From Oscillospiraceae bacterium (GTDB lineage Bacteria > Bacillota > Clostridia > Oscillospirales > Acutalibacteraceae), in assembly GCA_015066445.1 (NCBI GenBank), contig SVOK01000001.1:123315-187314 (forward strand): DNA of 64,000 nt. The letters are read 5' to 3'. This document shows, in pieces, positions 1 through 9,447 of this stretch. How positions within the stretch are numbered: position 1 is the first letter of the stretch; every line of letters begins with the position of its first letter. A model generated the notes under the pieces. The model was not told where the DNA came from and did no database searches. It was given only the letters and a program-made list of their open reading frames with translations. The position numbers and the translations under genes were made by a program.

Positions 1-570
1 CATATTATCCTTTTGGTCAGCCAAATCGTGCAAATGCTTTATTCCGTTTTGGCTATAAACCTCAAACACATCACTTGATAGAGTGGTGTTCATATCTCCA
101 AAAGCAAAAACAGGGCAGTTATAAAGCTCTTTTAAATACTTCATAAGCCTTACAAGCTGATGCGCATTTTTCACCCTTATTTCATCGTGCTCGGGTCCTG
201 TTCTCCACCAAAAATGGGTGTTGCAAACCGCAAACAGCTTTTCGTCCTCTGCTTTAAGCACCGCCCAGGTAATACCCTTGGTAACATCGGGAGTCTCTGC
301 CAAATATTCGTAGCCTTTAGCTATCAGTTTATAACTCTTTTTATAACAAAACGGAACGAAGTTATTGCTATCTGCAATTTCTGTGCCAACCCAAGCATAC
401 TCCTCTGCAAGACGTTCGAAAAGTCCGCTTTCATACCAACGCTTGGTAATTTCCTGCAGTCCTAATATATCAGGGTTGTATTTCTTATAGATACCGTAAA
501 TATCGTCAATTCTTACATCAACAGGATTTCCGAAATAATCGCCCCAGATATTACTCGTCATTATACGCAT
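1..570 (-). CDS. Endonuclease/exonuclease/phosphatase family protein (C-terminus beyond window edge)
   Basis: Minus-strand translation from ATG at 570: MRIMTSNIWGDYFGNPVDVRIDDIYGIYKKYNPDILGLQEITKRWYESGLF...; 'NIWG' and 'DILGLQE' are EEP motifs. Open at window start, so absent from the ORF track. Confidence 0.8.
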   Translation of the reverse strand, partial: MRIMTSNIWGDYFGNPVDVRIDDIYGIYKKYNPDILGLQEITKRWYESGLFERLAEEYAWVGTEIADSNNFVPFCYKKSYKLIAKGYEYLAETPDVTKGITWAVLKAEDEKLFAVCNTHFWWRTGPEHDEIRVKNAHQLVRLMKYLKELYNCPVFAFGDMNTTLSSDVFEVYSQNGIKHLHDLADQKDNM

Positions 571-634
571 ATAAAGCACTCCCTATGTATTAATTTATCA
601 AGCTTAAAACCGAACTTCCAATACGGTTTTAAGT

Positions 635-2401
635 TTAAATGTTTTGACTTGCCATTTCATAGAATTTATAATAAATTCCCTTTTGTTCTAATAGCTCCTC
701 GTGATTACCTTCTTCCATAATTCCCTCATCTGTCAGCACCATAATACGGTCAGATTTGCGAATTGTGGAAAGTCGGTGAGCTATCGTTATTGTCGTTCTG
801 CCCTCGGATAGTCTTGCAAGTGATTTTGCCACCGCAAACTCGCTTTCATTATCAAGGGCACTTGTAGCCTCATCAAGAATAATAATAGGCGGATTTTTAA
901 GAAAAACACGTGCTATGCTTATTCTCTGTTTTTGTCCGCCCGAAAGCTTTACTCCTCTTTCGCCGACATAGGTATTATATCCGTCCTTAAGCTCAGAGAT
1001 AAACTCGTGTGCGCCTGCCTTTTTTGCCGCCTCTATAATCTCCTCCATAGTGGCATCTGGCTTACCGTAGGAAATGTTATCATAAACCGTACCCGAAAAA
1101 AGATAAACATCCTGCTGAACCATACCGATATTATCACGAAGCGATTTTAAGGTATATTCTTTGATATTTTTACCGTCAAGCAGTATTTCACCCTCGGTCA
1201 CATCATAAAAGCGAGGAACTAAGTTGCAAAGGGTGGTTTTTCCCCCGCCGGAAGGGCCTACAAAAGCTATCTTCTCACCGCTTTTTATCTTAATATTAAG
1301 TCCCGTAAACACTTTGTTGTGGTCATCGGGATATTCAAAGGAAACATTTTTAAATTCGATATTTCCTTTGGGGTCCTTAAGCTCTGTAGCATCAGGCTCG
1401 TCAAATATTTCAATATCAGCATCCATTATCTGCAAAAAGCGTTCAATACCCGTAAGGCCTCTTTGGAACTGCTCGGAAAACTCAATAATTCGGCGAATAG
1501 TTGCAATAAAGGTAGTAACATACAGCAGATACGCCACAAGGTCGCCCGGTGTTATTTGCTCGTTTATCATAAACAGACTGCCCGCTATCACTACTGTAGC
1601 ATACATTATACCGTCAAACATACGGGTAGTGGTGGAGAAAGCGCCCATAAACTTATATCCCAATTTTTTAACAGAGAAAAATTCCACGTTATCCTTTTCA
1701 AACTTTTCCTGTTCAATATCCTCATTGGCAAAAGCTTTCACAACCTTTTGCCCTAAAAGAGAATCTTCAATTCGGGCATTAAGCTCACCTATCATAACAC
1801 GCTGTTTTCGGAAGGTCTCCTTCATTCGTTTGTTAAGCCAACCGCAAATAACAAGCATAACAGGGATCACCACAAATATAATAAGGGTAAGCGGAACGTT
1901 AATTTTCATAAGAATCACAAAGGAAACAACGCCCTTGATTCCTGCAATGAAAAATTCCTCGGGACAGTGATGCGAAAACTCCGTAACATCAAAAAGGTCA
2001 TTGGTAATCCTACCCATTATCTGACCAACCTTGGTATTATTGAAATAGCTGTCTGAAAGCTTATGTAAATGAGAATAAGCCTCTCTGCGCATATCAGTCT
2101 CAATCTTAGTGCCCATCACATGGCCCACATAAGCCATATAATAATAAGCTGCAGAATCAATAATGCGAAGTATAATATAAACTGCGCCAACTGCTAAAAT
2201 ATACTCCACTTTAATTGATTTTAAATCCTCTATACCGGCATTTGTAATCTCACGCATAATGAGCGGTAATATAATTTCGCAAACCGTGGTTAAAGCGGCG
2301 CAAAATAAATCCATTACTACTGTGGGTATATATTTTTTATAATATGGCATAAAGCGGCGTAAAAGCACACCTGAGCTATATTTCCGTTCTTCCTTTTTCA
2401 T
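635..2401 (-). CDS. ABC transporter ATP-binding/permease (exporter type)
   Basis: N-terminal TM domain; Walker A GPSGGGKTT, signature LSGGQKQR, Walker B IIILDEATSALD. Internal ATG (MKKEERK) preferred over the track start at 2413. Confidence 0.93.
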   Translation of the reverse strand: MKKEERKYSSGVLLRRFMPYYKKYIPTVVMDLFCAALTTVCEIILPLIMREITNAGIEDLKSIKVEYILAVGAVYIILRIIDSAAYYYMAYVGHVMGTKIETDMRREAYSHLHKLSDSYFNNTKVGQIMGRITNDLFDVTEFSHHCPEEFFIAGIKGVVSFVILMKINVPLTLIIFVVIPVMLVICGWLNKRMKETFRKQRVMIGELNARIEDSLLGQKVVKAFANEDIEQEKFEKDNVEFFSVKKLGYKFMGAFSTTTRMFDGIMYATVVIAGSLFMINEQITPGDLVAYLLYVTTFIATIRRIIEFSEQFQRGLTGIERFLQIMDADIEIFDEPDATELKDPKGNIEFKNVSFEYPDDHNKVFTGLNIKIKSGEKIAFVGPSGGGKTTLCNLVPRFYDVTEGEILLDGKNIKEYTLKSLRDNIGMVQQDVYLFSGTVYDNISYGKPDATMEEIIEAAKKAGAHEFISELKDGYNTYVGERGVKLSGGQKQRISIARVFLKNPPIIILDEATSALDNESEFAVAKSLARLSEGRTTITIAHRLSTIRKSDRIMVLTDEGIMEEGNHEELLEQKGIYYKFYEMASQNI

Positions 2402-2420
2402 CAAAATCACCATTTGAATT

Positions 2421-2809
2421 ATAATGATTGTAGTTAGTAGAAACGCTTAAAAAGCGTTTCGGCAAGCCACTTTTAGAGTGGCTTCGGCAAAATTAAATCA
2501 TAACATTTAATTTTGCTGGACACTCATTTCAATGGAAAAGGACAAATTTTATATAAAATTTGTCGCAAAATCAAAGATTTTGTAGCGAAACAGAATTGTT
2601 TCGCCTAACCTATTCCATTATATTAATGGTTGGTGAAACACAAAGTGTTTCAGTATGTGGGAACACATACAATTTGCATTTAATGCAAATTCCAACCTTA
2701 ATGCAATCATAAGTTGCTTGTCAATATCAATTGACAAGCGGTAAATAAATTTACCGAAAACAATTAAAATTGTTTTCAACTTCTTATGATTATATTACTA
2801 ATTATCATT
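2421..2809. repeat. Dense array of inverted repeats: four modules, each an outer stem enclosing three hairpins, flanked by a partial outer inverted repeat
   Basis: Read directly. Hairpins include 2440-2448/2452-2460, 2464-2471/2477-2484, 2487-2498/2505-2516, 2541-2552/2553-2564, 2566-2572/2576-2582, 2585-2592/2597-2604, 2634-2641/2645-2652, 2653-2659/2664-2670, 2671-2679/2683-2691, 2716-2725/2730-2739, 2739-2746/2749-2756, 2756-2765/2768-2777. Confidence 0.85.
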
Positions 2810-2828
2810 AAAATCAAGATATAAAAGT

Positions 2829-2861
2829 TAAAAACGGTCAGCTTCCGCCAACCGTTTTTTT
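2829..2861 (-). terminator. Rho-independent terminator for the etf/glcD operon
   Basis: aaaaacggtcagcttccgccaaccgttttttt. Confidence 0.7.
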
Positions 2862-2863
2862 AC

Positions 2864-4258
2864 TTAAAAGCAAACTTTACCTGGGTTAAGAATATTCTTC
2901 GGGTCGAAAACCTTTTTAATGCCCTGCATTAAAGCAATTTGCGTTTCACCGCATTGCTTTTTGAGATATTCCTTCTTAGCATAGCCAATGCCGTGCTCAC
3001 CCGATACAAGACCGCCAAGCTCCTCCGCTTTAGTATACATCCGCTCGAAGCAAAGCTCTAATATTTCTTCCCACTTGCCGTCTCCTAAATCGTCACGGCA
3101 GATATAAATATGTAAATTACCGTCGCCTGCGTGACCGAAGCTTGGGATTCTGACTCCCATTTCATCGGCTAAAGCGTGGGTAAATTTAATAAATTCATCC
3201 ACACGGTTTACAGGAACCACAACATCACATTCGTCCATTTCTGTAGTGGAAGCCTTGATAGCCTCAAGGAATGCTCCTCTTGCCGACCAAACTGATTTTT
3301 TGCGTTCCTCGGTATCAATTATATATGCGTCAATAGCTCCTATTTCAAGGCATAGGTCAGCTACAGTACTCATATCCCGCTCTACCTGCTCCTCGGTGTT
3401 CCCGTCAAAGGTGAGCAGAATATAAGCATCATTTTTAGTATCAGGGAATTTTTTACCCAAATAATCCTCAGAAAAGAGTATGGTATCTCTTGACATATAC
3501 TCAATTGCGGTAGGGGTTACCTTTGAGCAGATAATCTTGGGCACTGCTTCAATAGCACTTTTCATATCGCCAAAAGGCACTAAAAGACTAACCGACACTT
3601 TTGGAAGCGGAACTAATTTAAGCACAGCCTCTGTAATTATACAAAGTGTACCCTCAGAGCCCACAACCAAATCCTTAAGGCTATAGCCCGAGCTGTTTTT
3701 TGCCACCTTTCCGCCAAGCTTTTCGATTTTTCCGTCAGGCATTACCACCGTAAGTGCTCTTACATAGTCTCTTGTAACACCGTATTTAACCGCTCTCATA
3801 CCGCCTGCGTTGGTTGAAATATTACCGCCTATAGTGGCCGATTTTTCACCAGGGTCCGGCGGATACAAAAAGTCGTTTTCCTCAGCAAAAGCGGCAAGCT
3901 CCATTAAAAGCACACCCGGTTCAACAGTAACTGTGAGATTATTCTGGTCAAGCTCTTTGATTTTATTCATTTTTGCGGTTTCAAGCAGTATTCCGCCCTC
4001 TATCGGCACTGCCGCTCCAACAAGTCCTGTGCCGCTTCCTCTTACAGTTACAGGGATATTCCGTTCATACGCCAACTTCATTACAGCTGAAATTTGCTCG
4101 GTAGTATGAACTCTCACCAATGCCTCAGGCATTTTTTCTATTCCTCCGAGTTCATCATGAGCATAATCGAGGCTTATGGCGTTGCCGCACAAAACCTCAC
4201 TTTCCCCTACTATAGAGGATAAAACCGAAATATCTTCTTTTGTTAACTTGTTATACAT
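2864..4258 (-). CDS. FAD-binding oxidoreductase, GlcD/D-lactate dehydrogenase type (LctD-like)
   Basis: FAD-binding motifs [36 protein letters not shown]-terminal [13 protein letters not shown] and [10 protein letters not shown]; downstream of etfB-etfA. Confidence 0.9.
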   Translation of the reverse strand: MYNKLTKEDISVLSSIVGESEVLCGNAISLDYAHDELGGIEKMPEALVRVHTTEQISAVMKLAYERNIPVTVRGSGTGLVGAAVPIEGGILLETAKMNKIKELDQNNLTVTVEPGVLLMELAAFAEENDFLYPPDPGEKSATIGGNISTNAGGMRAVKYGVTRDYVRALTVVMPDGKIEKLGGKVAKNSSGYSLKDLVVGSEGTLCIITEAVLKLVPLPKVSVSLLVPFGDMKSAIEAVPKIICSKVTPTAIEYMSRDTILFSEDYLGKKFPDTKNDAYILLTFDGNTEEQVERDMSTVADLCLEIGAIDAYIIDTEERKKSVWSARGAFLEAIKASTTEMDECDVVVPVNRVDEFIKFTHALADEMGVRIPSFGHAGDGNLHIYICRDDLGDGKWEEILELCFERMYTKAEELGGLVSGEHGIGYAKKEYLKKQCGETQIALMQGIKKVFDPKNILNPGKVCF

Positions 4259-5447
4259 CAGCCTTAGCCTCCTTAATTTTGTTTATAAGCTGCGGTAATA
4301 TCTCATTGACATCTCCAACAATGCAGTAATGCGCAACATCAAAAATCGGTGCCGATTTATCTGTATTAACAGCGACTATACAGTCCGATGACTTCATACC
4401 TGCCGCAAACTGCACCGCTCCCGAAATACCGAGACAGAATATAAGCTTAGGCTTAACTGTTCTTCCCGAAAGGCCTATCTGATGCTTTGAGTTAAAAATA
4501 TTACTTTCGGCAAGCGGCCTTGTGCAAGCAACCACGCCGCCCAACAAATCGGCTAACTCCTTGGCATTTTGGCGCATACTCTCACTCGCAGCGCCCCTGC
4601 CCACAGCAACTATTATATCGGCCTCTGCTATATCAACATCTTTCGGCTTTGAAACGCTTGAAATCACCTCAATATCCGATAAAAGCATATTGGAGGTGAC
4701 TTCCATATTAACTATCTCACCCGAAGCCGCTTCTGTAGGCTTAGGCTCAGAAAACACCTTATACCTTGCGGTACAGAATTGAGGTCTTGTATTGGGGCTT
4801 ATAATCTGCGCCATAATATTTCCGCCAAATGCGGGTCTTATCTGTACTAAATCGGTGTTTTCCTTCATTTCAAGCACAGTGCAGTCAGCAGTAAGACCTG
4901 AACGGCAGCGAGCCGCCACACGTGGAGCTAACTGACGACCCAAATTTGTAGCGCCAACCAAAATTGAAGACGGTTTATATTTCTCAATAAAATCACAAAA
5001 AGCGGCAGTATAAGGCTCAATTCTGAAATCCTCAAACTGCGGATTATCATATACGAACACCTTATCCACACCATAATGTAAAAGCTTTTCGGCATTTTTA
5101 TCACAGCCAAAGCCTATTAAAACCGCATAAATCGGGTGACCTGTTACCTTTGCTAACTCTTTGGCCTTTCCGCAAAGCTCAAAGGTAACTCTATGTAACT
5201 GCCCGCCGCTGCAATCAGCATAAACACAAATGCCTTTCCACTTGGATTTATCGAGCTCAGCTACTGTCTCCTCCTCATAGGAGATAAGACCGTTGCCTTT
5301 CTTAACACACAGCTTACACATTTTACAGCCCGATGAAATATCAAGCTTATTATCACTGTAAGAAATAGCCCCAAACGGACAAACCTTTATAAGCTCCTTT
5401 GCATTCTCAGAGGTAATAAGGCTTTGATTAATAACTAATTTACCCAT
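4251..5447 (-). CDS. etfA: Electron transfer flavoprotein alpha subunit with N-terminal ferredoxin-like cluster motif
   Basis: N-terminal CPFGAI...CKMCKLC; ETF alpha C-terminal '[50 protein letters not shown]'. Confidence 0.92.
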   Translation of the reverse strand: MGKLVINQSLITSENAKELIKVCPFGAISYSDNKLDISSGCKMCKLCVKKGNGLISYEEETVAELDKSKWKGICVYADCSGGQLHRVTFELCGKAKELAKVTGHPIYAVLIGFGCDKNAEKLLHYGVDKVFVYDNPQFEDFRIEPYTAAFCDFIEKYKPSSILVGATNLGRQLAPRVAARCRSGLTADCTVLEMKENTDLVQIRPAFGGNIMAQIISPNTRPQFCTARYKVFSEPKPTEAASGEIVNMEVTSNMLLSDIEVISSVSKPKDVDIAEADIIVAVGRGAASESMRQNAKELADLLGGVVACTRPLAESNIFNSKHQIGLSGRTVKPKLIFCLGISGAVQFAAGMKSSDCIVAVNTDKSAPIFDVAHYCIVGDVNEILPQLINKIKEAKADV

Positions 5448-5459
5448 AAAAATTCCCCC

Positions 5460-6248
5460 TTAAATCATTTTCTTAGCAGCGAGTATCCCAAAAAGCTGCT
5501 CGGTTTGCTCTGCGGCATTACCTGTAATATTCTGTTTTTCGCTGTTCTTTTCAGGCGGAAAAATTCTTTCAACCTGTGTTGCAGAGCCTGAAAGCCCGTA
5601 ATTATCAGGATTCTGGTCATCAAAATCTTCAAAGGTAAGGAACTTTACTTTATCGTCACCTATTGTTTTCTTAACTTTATAAGAAGGCAACCTTGGTGTG
5701 TTAATATCACCGTCAACCGAAATAAGGCAAGGAAGCTTTACATTTAATTTAACTATCCTATCATCTAAAGAGGCTGTAAGATAAGCCTTACCGTCCTTTA
5801 CTTCATCAACCGATAAAACATTTGAAACATTAGGTATTCCTAAATATTCCGAAAGCTCAGCACCAACCTGCGCGGTATCACCATCAGTAGTTTGCTTGCC
5901 GCAAATTATAATATCATATTCACCGCATTTTTTAATTCCCTGCGATAAAGTGTAAGCAGTTGCCAGTACATCTGCGCCTGCAAATTTGCGGTCGGTAAGC
6001 ACAGTTCCACATTCTGCTCCCATACAAACCGCTTCTGTAATAATAGCCTTAGCCTGCGGCGGACCCATTGTTATACACTCTACCCTTCCGCCCTTATTTT
6101 CCGCTAAAGAAAGTGCCGTTTCTATAGCATAAAGGTCATAAGGATTAATTTTACTTTGAACTCCGCTTCTTTTAAGTACTCCTGTAACAGGGTCAACCTC
6201 AACATTATTAGACCCCGGTACCTGTTTAATACAAACTAAAATATTCAT
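5460..6248 (-). CDS. etfB: Electron transfer flavoprotein beta subunit
   Basis: MNILVCIKQVPGSNNVEVDP..., CGKQTTDGDTAQVG motif; start moved to the internal ATG. Confidence 0.92.
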   Translation of the reverse strand: MNILVCIKQVPGSNNVEVDPVTGVLKRSGVQSKINPYDLYAIETALSLAENKGGRVECITMGPPQAKAIITEAVCMGAECGTVLTDRKFAGADVLATAYTLSQGIKKCGEYDIIICGKQTTDGDTAQVGAELSEYLGIPNVSNVLSVDEVKDGKAYLTASLDDRIVKLNVKLPCLISVDGDINTPRLPSYKVKKTIGDDKVKFLTFEDFDDQNPDNYGLSGSATQVERIFPPEKNSEKQNITGNAAEQTEQLFGILAAKKMI

Positions 6249-6348
6249 TTTAAACACTCTGCCCTATATTAAAATATTTATTTTATTTTAACATACACAA
6301 AAACTACGGTCAATAATTGCTATTTTTTTAACATTCTTACCAATAAAC

Positions 6349-6376
6349 AAAAAAGTCGGTTAAAACCGACTTTTTT
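6349..6376 (-). terminator. Rho-independent terminator
   Basis: aaaaaagtcggttaaaaccgactttttt. Confidence 0.75.
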
Positions 6377-6382
6377 AAAATA

Positions 6383-7264
6383 TTATTTCATTCTTAAATC
6401 ATTAAGCAGCATACCGCTGAGCTTTGGCACACCGAAGCGGTCAGCAAACATCTGACATTTACACATAAAAATATAGTAAATATTCTTACCGCAGTATCTA
6501 AGCGTTTCAAAATTGGCTTGACCCTTTGATATTATAATATCCGCATTATCTATTTTTGTTTTTATATCCGCAGGCAACTTTGAAAGGCAGGTACCTGCAA
6601 TATTAGTTCCATTACCCGTAACAGTAACAAGCTTATCAAGAAATACCTGCTTCGCATCGGTGAGGGTTGCGTCGTTAAGAACATCCTCGCCTCTAACAAT
6701 CGCTTCAACAGAAATGTTTGGATACTCTTTAAGTATAGCTTTAATAAACAGCTTATCAAGCACCACCTCACCGCAATTATCGGTGATATAAATAAGCTTT
6801 TTGGATTTTTTTAAGTCATCTTTTAAAAGTCCGAATTCATTATCGTCTACCGTAAGCTCCTCAGCATTTTTGAGCAACTCCTTTAGCTTGTTCTCATCAA
6901 CACTGAGCATTGCGCCAAAATCAATATAATTGCCAAGCATTGCATAAAGAAAAGCCAGTTTCAAAGGCTCTGTGGAATTTAAAATATTATTTTCAAGCTG
7001 AGGCTCCAACCCGAGCATTAAAGAGTTAAAATATTTCTTGATTTCGGTGAAATCCTCACTAACGCCAAAAATTTCCTTTTGAGCCGCAGTAATCTTCGGC
7101 ACTATTTCAGGAGCACTTTGCCAGACCTTTGCCTCTGCTACAATATTTAAAACCCTTTGCATATATTTAAGCTTTTGACTTTCTTCAGTATTTTCGGGTA
7201 TTTTTTTAAGATATTTATTAACTAAGCAACTGACACATTCAGAATTAAGCCTTTTAATCTCCAT
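6383..7264 (-). CDS. DUF89 / ARMT1-like damage-control phosphatase family protein
   Basis: ECVSC N-terminus, ITDNCGEVVLDKL, IISKGQANFETL motifs typical of DUF89. Confidence 0.8.
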   Translation of the reverse strand: MEIKRLNSECVSCLVNKYLKKIPENTEESQKLKYMQRVLNIVAEAKVWQSAPEIVPKITAAQKEIFGVSEDFTEIKKYFNSLMLGLEPQLENNILNSTEPLKLAFLYAMLGNYIDFGAMLSVDENKLKELLKNAEELTVDDNEFGLLKDDLKKSKKLIYITDNCGEVVLDKLFIKAILKEYPNISVEAIVRGEDVLNDATLTDAKQVFLDKLVTVTGNGTNIAGTCLSKLPADIKTKIDNADIIISKGQANFETLRYCGKNIYYIFMCKCQMFADRFGVPKLSGMLLNDLRMK

Positions 7265-7433
7265 TTTTTATCCTCTTTTATGTTTTAGTTCTGTAAAATT
7301 GTACCATATTTGATATTAATTTACAACATTTTAAATTAACTGTTGATTTTATAAATATAATCAGTTAAAATATAATTAGACTTTTAAGTCTGTAAAAAAT
7401 GGCATAATGCCAAAATTTTTAGGGGGTTTTTTT

Positions 7434-7862
7434 ATGAACACAGTTCCAATTATGGCGGTATTAGGAATTTTAACCGCTATAGCAGCAACCGTACTTATTT
7501 ACATTTTCTTTTTACCAGAAAACAAAAGAGAAAGATTGCCTAAAATAGGCAAACTGCTTCACGACATTTTCAATTTCAAATCTTTGTTTATTGAAAAGGT
7601 TTTGCAGCTTTTATACATACTTTCTACCACTTCCTGCATTTTCATTGGTTTCTTTATGCTCTTTGGCTTTGAGGAGTCTTGGTACAGAGGTGTTAACTGG
7701 TACGGTGGATACGGTATCCTTGTTATGCTGTTAGGTCCTATCGCTATTCGTATAGCTTTTGAGGCTGCTATGTTATTTATCCTTTTAGTTAAAAACGTAA
7801 TTCAGATAAACAACAAGCTTAAAAGCAATATCGAACATAACGACCAGTTTAAAAACTTTTAA
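7434..7862 (+). CDS. Small integral membrane protein (DUF4282-like)
   Basis: Two hydrophobic segments with SLFIEKVLQLLYIL...GFFMLFG; SD 'agggggtttttttATG' supports an ATG at 7434 rather than 7407. Confidence 0.55.
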   Translation: MNTVPIMAVLGILTAIAATVLIYIFFLPENKRERLPKIGKLLHDIFNFKSLFIEKVLQLLYILSTTSCIFIGFFMLFGFEESWYRGVNWYGGYGILVMLLGPIAIRIAFEAAMLFILLVKNVIQINNKLKSNIEHNDQFKNF

Positions 7863-7987
7863 GATTTAAGTTTTATCCGCTTGGGCAACCTGCTTAAAGG
7901 CAGCCCAAGCGATTTTTTATTTATTTTTCAAAAATCTTGCAAATCCACACCGGTTAATATATAATATTATAAAAGGAGGTAAACATT

Positions 7988-8473
7988 ATGTATATTTGTC
8001 CAAACTGTAAAAAGGTATTCGATTCTCCACTGAAGTTTTGCTATGAATGCGGTACTCAGGTAGTTAATGTAGAACAACAGCCCCAGTACCAACCAAATAC
8101 ATATAATCAAAATTTCTATCAACAAAACCCATACGTTGCTACTCCCTATTATCAGCCTCAAAGGCCCTCTAAAGCAAAGGAAATTATCGGCATGATTTTA
8201 AGCATCAGCGGTTTTGCTTCCTCAATAATAGGAATTATATATACCATACTGTTTATGGCAATAGAACCTTCAGCCGGATTTTTTATGGGATTCATTTTTT
8301 CTCTTGAATGTTTCCCCTGTTCTCTTATTGGCTTTTTGTTTTCAAAAGGTTGCATTAACAATGGTAGTACCTCAAAATTAAGCTCAGTTGGAAAAGCATT
8401 AGGTCTTGCCGGTGTTATCATTTCCTCTGTTGTTCTGTTTTTGACTTTTGCGTGTATAGGTTTTATGGAATAA
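7988..8473 (+). CDS. Zinc-ribbon membrane protein (DUF4190-like)
   Basis: MYICPNCKKVFDSPLKFCYECG zinc ribbon, Q/N/Y/P-rich linker, two TM segments; aaaggagg SD. Confidence 0.75.
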   Translation: MYICPNCKKVFDSPLKFCYECGTQVVNVEQQPQYQPNTYNQNFYQQNPYVATPYYQPQRPSKAKEIIGMILSISGFASSIIGIIYTILFMAIEPSAGFFMGFIFSLECFPCSLIGFLFSKGCINNGSTSKLSSVGKALGLAGVIISSVVLFLTFACIGFME

Positions 8474-8635
8474 TTTTTTCATAGCTTGCCTGCAATTCTT
8501 TTTAAGGATTGCAGGTTTTTTTATTTTCCTATTTAAAACTGTAATTTTTTGGCTTTTCACCACCATATTTACTTAAAAACTCTTGCAAACTGCTTGCTAC
8601 TAAGGTATAATAATGGTAATAAGGAGGAGATTATT

Positions 8636-9274
8636 ATGTATATTTGTCCAAATTGTAAGAAAACATCTGAAACACCACTAAATTTCTGCTATGCATGCGG
8701 TTCTGCAATGGTAGAACAACAGCCTGTTGAGGCTCAACCTGTGGCTCCTCAACCAGTTGAAGTTCAGCCTGTGGCACCTCAGACTGTTGAAGCTCAGCCT
8801 CAATACCAGCAGCCCCAGTATCAGCAACCCCAGTATCAACAGCCTCAGTATCAACAGCCTCAGTATCAACAGCCTCAGTATCCGCAGACTCCTGCACCCT
8901 CTAAGGCTAAAATGATAGTTGGTATGATACTAAGCATTTCAGGTACTGCTTTTGCTTTGCTCGGTTTGCTTATGGTAATTATACTTTTGTTTACAGAAAC
9001 ATATGAAGGCTGTATTGCCGCATTTATCTATGGCTTGGTATTTTCTATCATCGGTCTGCCCTGCGCTCTTGTAGGCTTAATTCTGTCCAAAAAGTGTGTA
9101 AATGCAGGTGCTTCGAATGGTATGACATCTGCAGGTAAGGCACTGGGTATCGTTGGTATTATTCTCTCAGCCCTTCTTTTAGTATTAGCTATTGCAAGCC
9201 TTGGAATGGCAGGCGATTATGATTTTAGTTATTACGATTATGACTATGACTACGACTATGATGATTTCTTTTAA
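8636..9274 (+). CDS. Zinc-ribbon membrane protein with QPQYQ repeats and Asp/Tyr tail
   Basis: MYICPNCKKTSETPLNFCYACG; SD aaggagga before ATG 8636; (QPQYQ)n linker; C-terminal DYDFSYYDYDYDYDYDDFF. Confidence 0.75.
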   Translation: MYICPNCKKTSETPLNFCYACGSAMVEQQPVEAQPVAPQPVEVQPVAPQTVEAQPQYQQPQYQQPQYQQPQYQQPQYQQPQYPQTPAPSKAKMIVGMILSISGTAFALLGLLMVIILLFTETYEGCIAAFIYGLVFSIIGLPCALVGLILSKKCVNAGASNGMTSAGKALGIVGIILSALLLVLAIASLGMAGDYDFSYYDYDYDYDYDDFF

Positions 9275-9447
9275 AAGCTACATATAAATTAAAAATTTGT
9301 ACTTAGAATCATACGCACAGCGATTCTCCTTTGAGGGTTGTTGTGCGTAGAATTTATAATATATCAATTAATTTTTGCATATAAAAATGCCCGCTTAAAA
9401 AGCAGTTGTTTTTATATACAAAAAAATAATAATCGTTTGGGGTAACT

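Noticed and set aside
160-465. 101-aa plus-strand ORF at the left edge
   Set aside because: Antisense to the EEP-family gene that runs off the window start.
1224-1970. 248-aa plus-strand ORF
   Set aside because: Antisense to the well-supported ABC transporter gene; no recognisable motifs or SD.
2421-2809. CRISPR array
   Set aside because: No constant direct repeat with regular spacers; each hairpin has a different sequence and there are no cas genes.
8634-8897. Repeat-containing antisense ORFs
   Set aside because: They mirror the QPQYQ-encoding repeat on the other strand; no independent evidence.
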